Assembly (NCBI GenBank): GCA_008729055.1
Contig: SDUX01000001.1
Span: 4,525,951 to 4,589,950, forward strand
Origin: Pyropia haitanensis
Taxonomy: Eukaryota > Rhodophyta > Bangiophyceae > Bangiales > Bangiaceae
Direction: 5' to 3'
DNA length: 64,000 nucleotides
Positions 61,388 to 64,000 of the stretch are shown piece after piece. Both the position numbers and the translations under genes were made by a program. How positions within the stretch are numbered: the stretch's first letter is position 1; each line of letters starts with the position of its first letter. The notes beneath the pieces are model-generated. The model saw only the letters and a program-made list of their open reading frames with translations, ran no database searches and was not told the origin of the DNA.

Positions 61388-64000
61388 ATGGATATTCTTC
61401 AGCCCCTGCCCGGAGGTGGTTCTGGGGATGACTGTGAGGGAGTGGCCAGCGCATCTCGGGCATCACCTGAGGTTGGACTGGGTGGACGTCGTACAGGAAG
61501 TACGGTCCGCCTGGACCAGGTAGATGGGTTGCCACCGGGACCTAGCCAGGACCGTGCGGAAGACGCGGTAGTGGACCATGGTGCATATAACGCCAGTGAG
61601 CGTTGTAAGAGTCGCCGCTCCCAGGCCGACGTCATGAAACGATCATGTGACACTCATGCTTTTGATGCCGTACGACCTGCTAGTGACCTTCTCGCAGATG
61701 CGGCGTCTGAAAGCGTCATTGACAGGCAAAGCAACATGACTGCTCGTCGCTCGCGGAAGAGAAAATACACACCACTCAGCGTGGGACCAAGAACAGTAAT
61801 GGACGTAAGAAGGTAGCGTAGCAAACTAGAGCAGCCACGCAGACCATGCTGCTCGTGTGGGGAAGTGCCCGGCACAGAGGCGTTCTCTACTTGGCCATTT
61901 CGGGTGCCTCAGCCTGGAACGTGCTTATCAGACGAAGAAAAAGAAACACACCGCGTTCTGGCCGCGCTCACTACAGGAGAACGGTCGTACGACAAGAACT
62001 GGCTGTTCACTGATGCTATAGACACCGAGGAAAGCACAGTCCTCATGTGTGCGACATGTCGTGTAGAGCTCCGGCACAACAGGATCCCCAAATTTTCGAA
62101 GCGGAATGGATTCGAAATGTTTGATCACTACCCGTCTGCAATAACGAACTTAAATGAGCTAGAGATTGCATTGTTAAGCATCGTGATCCCTACAAATCGG
62201 ATTTTTCGGAGGAACGGCTACCAGCAGAAGCACATTCTTGGCCAAACCATCACGTACTGGAACTCGGTTATGCGTGTGGCGGGCAGCATTCCACGGGATG
62301 CTGGCGACCCCAGTATCGTACTAATGCGAAACGAGCACGGGCGCTGTTTGCTGGACGACATGCCATTGCGCTTTGAAGTGATGCTGAACGGCATGAGATA
62401 TTTAGAGCAGCACAACCGCCATTACACCCATATACCAACGAACAAGCAATCTCTGCGACAGTTATGCACAACATCTGCTTCTTTCATCGTTGAGACAGGC
62501 GTGGCGGAGACCGACGGGAGCGTGCATACTGACGAATGGGGAAGCGATGATGAGGCCCAGGAGGGCGCTGTGGAAAAGCACTTTAAGGTTCAATGTGTTG
62601 AGAGCGACGAAGAAGAATACAGAACTGATATGAGGCGTGACGGGCACGAGACGGAATCTGAAACGACTCCCCAAAATATTTTCATCATTGATTCAACAGA
62701 TCAGAAGCCTCTGCACCAGATTGCTACAGAAGCGTTTTTAGGAAAGAATTACCCCATGGTGGGAGAGCTAGGGCATGACCCACAACACGGTTCTGGTCTA
62801 GACAAGCGAGCATTCTCCACACTCTACAGCAATGAGGGCCTGTACGAGATGGGGTTTCCTCATTTGTTTTATCGGGGCACAGGAGGACCGTCCCATACTC
62901 GACAGCGCCCAGTGAGTGAGAATGAGCTCGTTTCTCATTTGGTAAAGTTACACCACAGGCGATTCAGCCAGGATGCATCGTTTCTTTTCTTCGCGCACTC
63001 AGCGATCCAGAAGCGCACTGTCAACGGGGTGGTATCGTTTCTGGAAAAATCCCAAAATCTGAAGACATTGATAAAAGGGCTCATTGAAAGCATGGATCAA
63101 TCAGATACGACCCGATTGGAACAGTCTGCTGCATTGGACAAGTGCATTGATTCCATGACACCGCAGTTGACAACAGTGAAAGGATCGCCGGGCTACTGGC
63201 GATCAAAGTGTACGGAAGTACAAGCAATGGTTCGATCTCCTCTCCTGCGCCAGCCAACGTTGTTCATGACTTTAAGTGCGGCCGACTCGCTGTGGCTCGA
63301 CTTTCTGAGCCAGTGCCTCCCCAACAAAAAGCTTGATGAAGTAGCAGGGATGACCAAAACCGAGTGCTCCGAGATTCTGGCTGCAAACCCCGACTTGGCC
63401 GTCGAACATTTTAACATCCGCTGGACCGCGCTGTGGGATGACATCATCATGGGAGAAGGACGGCCTTTGAGTAACAGAGTGGATTATTTCTGGCGAATTG
63501 AATTTCAACAGCGAGGATCTCCGCATGTCCACATGCTTCTATGGGTAGAAGGCGGGCCGGAATTGTCCTCTCTTTCCGATGGTGTCATTCCTGCCCAACT
63601 GCGGGAATACGTCGACAGGGTGGTCTCGGCCAAATTAAGCCCGGATGTAAGTGATGTTGACTTGTCCAAAGTGATGCACCCGTGCACGATGCGAGCACCC
63701 GTGCACGAACTGTCTTGTCCTATTGCACAAACACACGTGGCGGTTCTCACACGATGTGTCCAGACTCATCGCTGCAACAAGTACTGCAAGCCGAAGGGCC
63801 GATATTCTACATGCAGGTTCGGATATCCTCGGACAAACAATGAAAACACTTCAGTCGAGCGCGTGTTCCGGAATGGAAAAACAAAACTGGTCGTTTCACC
63901 AGCCCGAAACGACTCTCACGTGAACGCGTACAACCCCAGCATTTTGTCCTGTTGGGGAGCAAACATGGATGTGCAAGTCTTGCTGGATGCGTATGGCGCT
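61388..64000 (+). CDS. Helitron Rep protein, N-terminal part, one in-frame TAG, 3' end outside window
   Basis: From ATG 61388 the frame is open to TAG 61814-61816, then the same frame is open to the window end (730 codons). After the stop come two Cys pairs (CCSCGE, LMCATCRVEL) of a zinc-finger-like N terminus. The Helitron_like_N domain follows: YSNEGLYEMGFPHLFYRG, the F-FFAHSA-QKR segment, GSPGYWRSKCTEVQAMV, and WRIEFQQRGSPHVHMLLWV. The last holds the HuH metal site (His codons 63524 and 63530) of the rolling-circle nuclease. The catalytic Tyr motif and the PIF1-like helicase lie beyond 64000. The TAG could be a nonsense mutation, or the protein could begin after it; no ATG follows closely. 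The leader to 60530 is Pro-rich. The transposon ends were not found. Confidence 0.85.

Noticed and set aside
1..64000. tRNA or rRNA genes
   Set aside because: No cloverleaf or rRNA-like sequence was noticed; a tRNAscan-SE or Rfam run would settle this.

Overview
This is nuclear DNA from a GC-rich eukaryote. GT-AG introns, a Helitron, a CMC-type transposase and chromodomain Ty3/gypsy retrotransposons exclude bacteria. One single-copy metabolic gene (minus strand, about 2340-4180) looks like plant AAE14/MenE, the o-succinylbenzoyl-CoA ligase of phylloquinone synthesis. That hints at a photosynthetic host, perhaps a red alga, but this is inference. Long G/C runs and Pro/Ala/Arg-rich shadow frames pervade the unique DNA.

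Layout: 1-988, 3'-truncated P-loop NTPase of Crinkler/RHS type (minus). 1489-1750, minisatellite. 2340-4180, AMP-forming ligase (minus). 5410-9290, CMC/Plavaka-like transposase, decayed and split by a 1.2 kb TIR element (7392-8603). 9673-10176 and 27094-27801, two halves of an unknown spliced gene split by retroelement A. A (10177-27088, minus) itself contains nested element B (12373-22499, plus). 28417-50184, retroelement D (minus), containing nested element C (35923-46697, minus). 50185-58510, a fifth truncated element E (minus pol), invaded by two more TIR elements lying head to tail (53143-54686 and 54691-55891) and bordered by copies of a repeat called R1 here. 58511-61387, low-complexity DNA. 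61388-64000, N-terminal part of a Helitron Rep protein, open at the window edge.

The four LTR elements with both ends have identical-length LTR pairs and perfect 5-bp target duplications (A GGCCG, B GTGGT, C CTGGC, D GGCAG). LTR divergence counted by eye (D 13/407, A 6/921, C 2/363, B 1/542) agrees with the nesting order. All five pol regions end in a chromodomain. B, C and D share a primer-binding site and an in-phase -1 slippery heptamer one codon before the gag stop. They also carry a long antisense gene between pol and the 3' LTR. In each of these three elements the antisense gene is one reading frame cut by exactly one stop codon. E keeps a shorter antisense ORF at the same place. This antisense gene, with its conserved stop, and the CTAG-targeting TIR family with paired palindromes are the least explained parts of the window.
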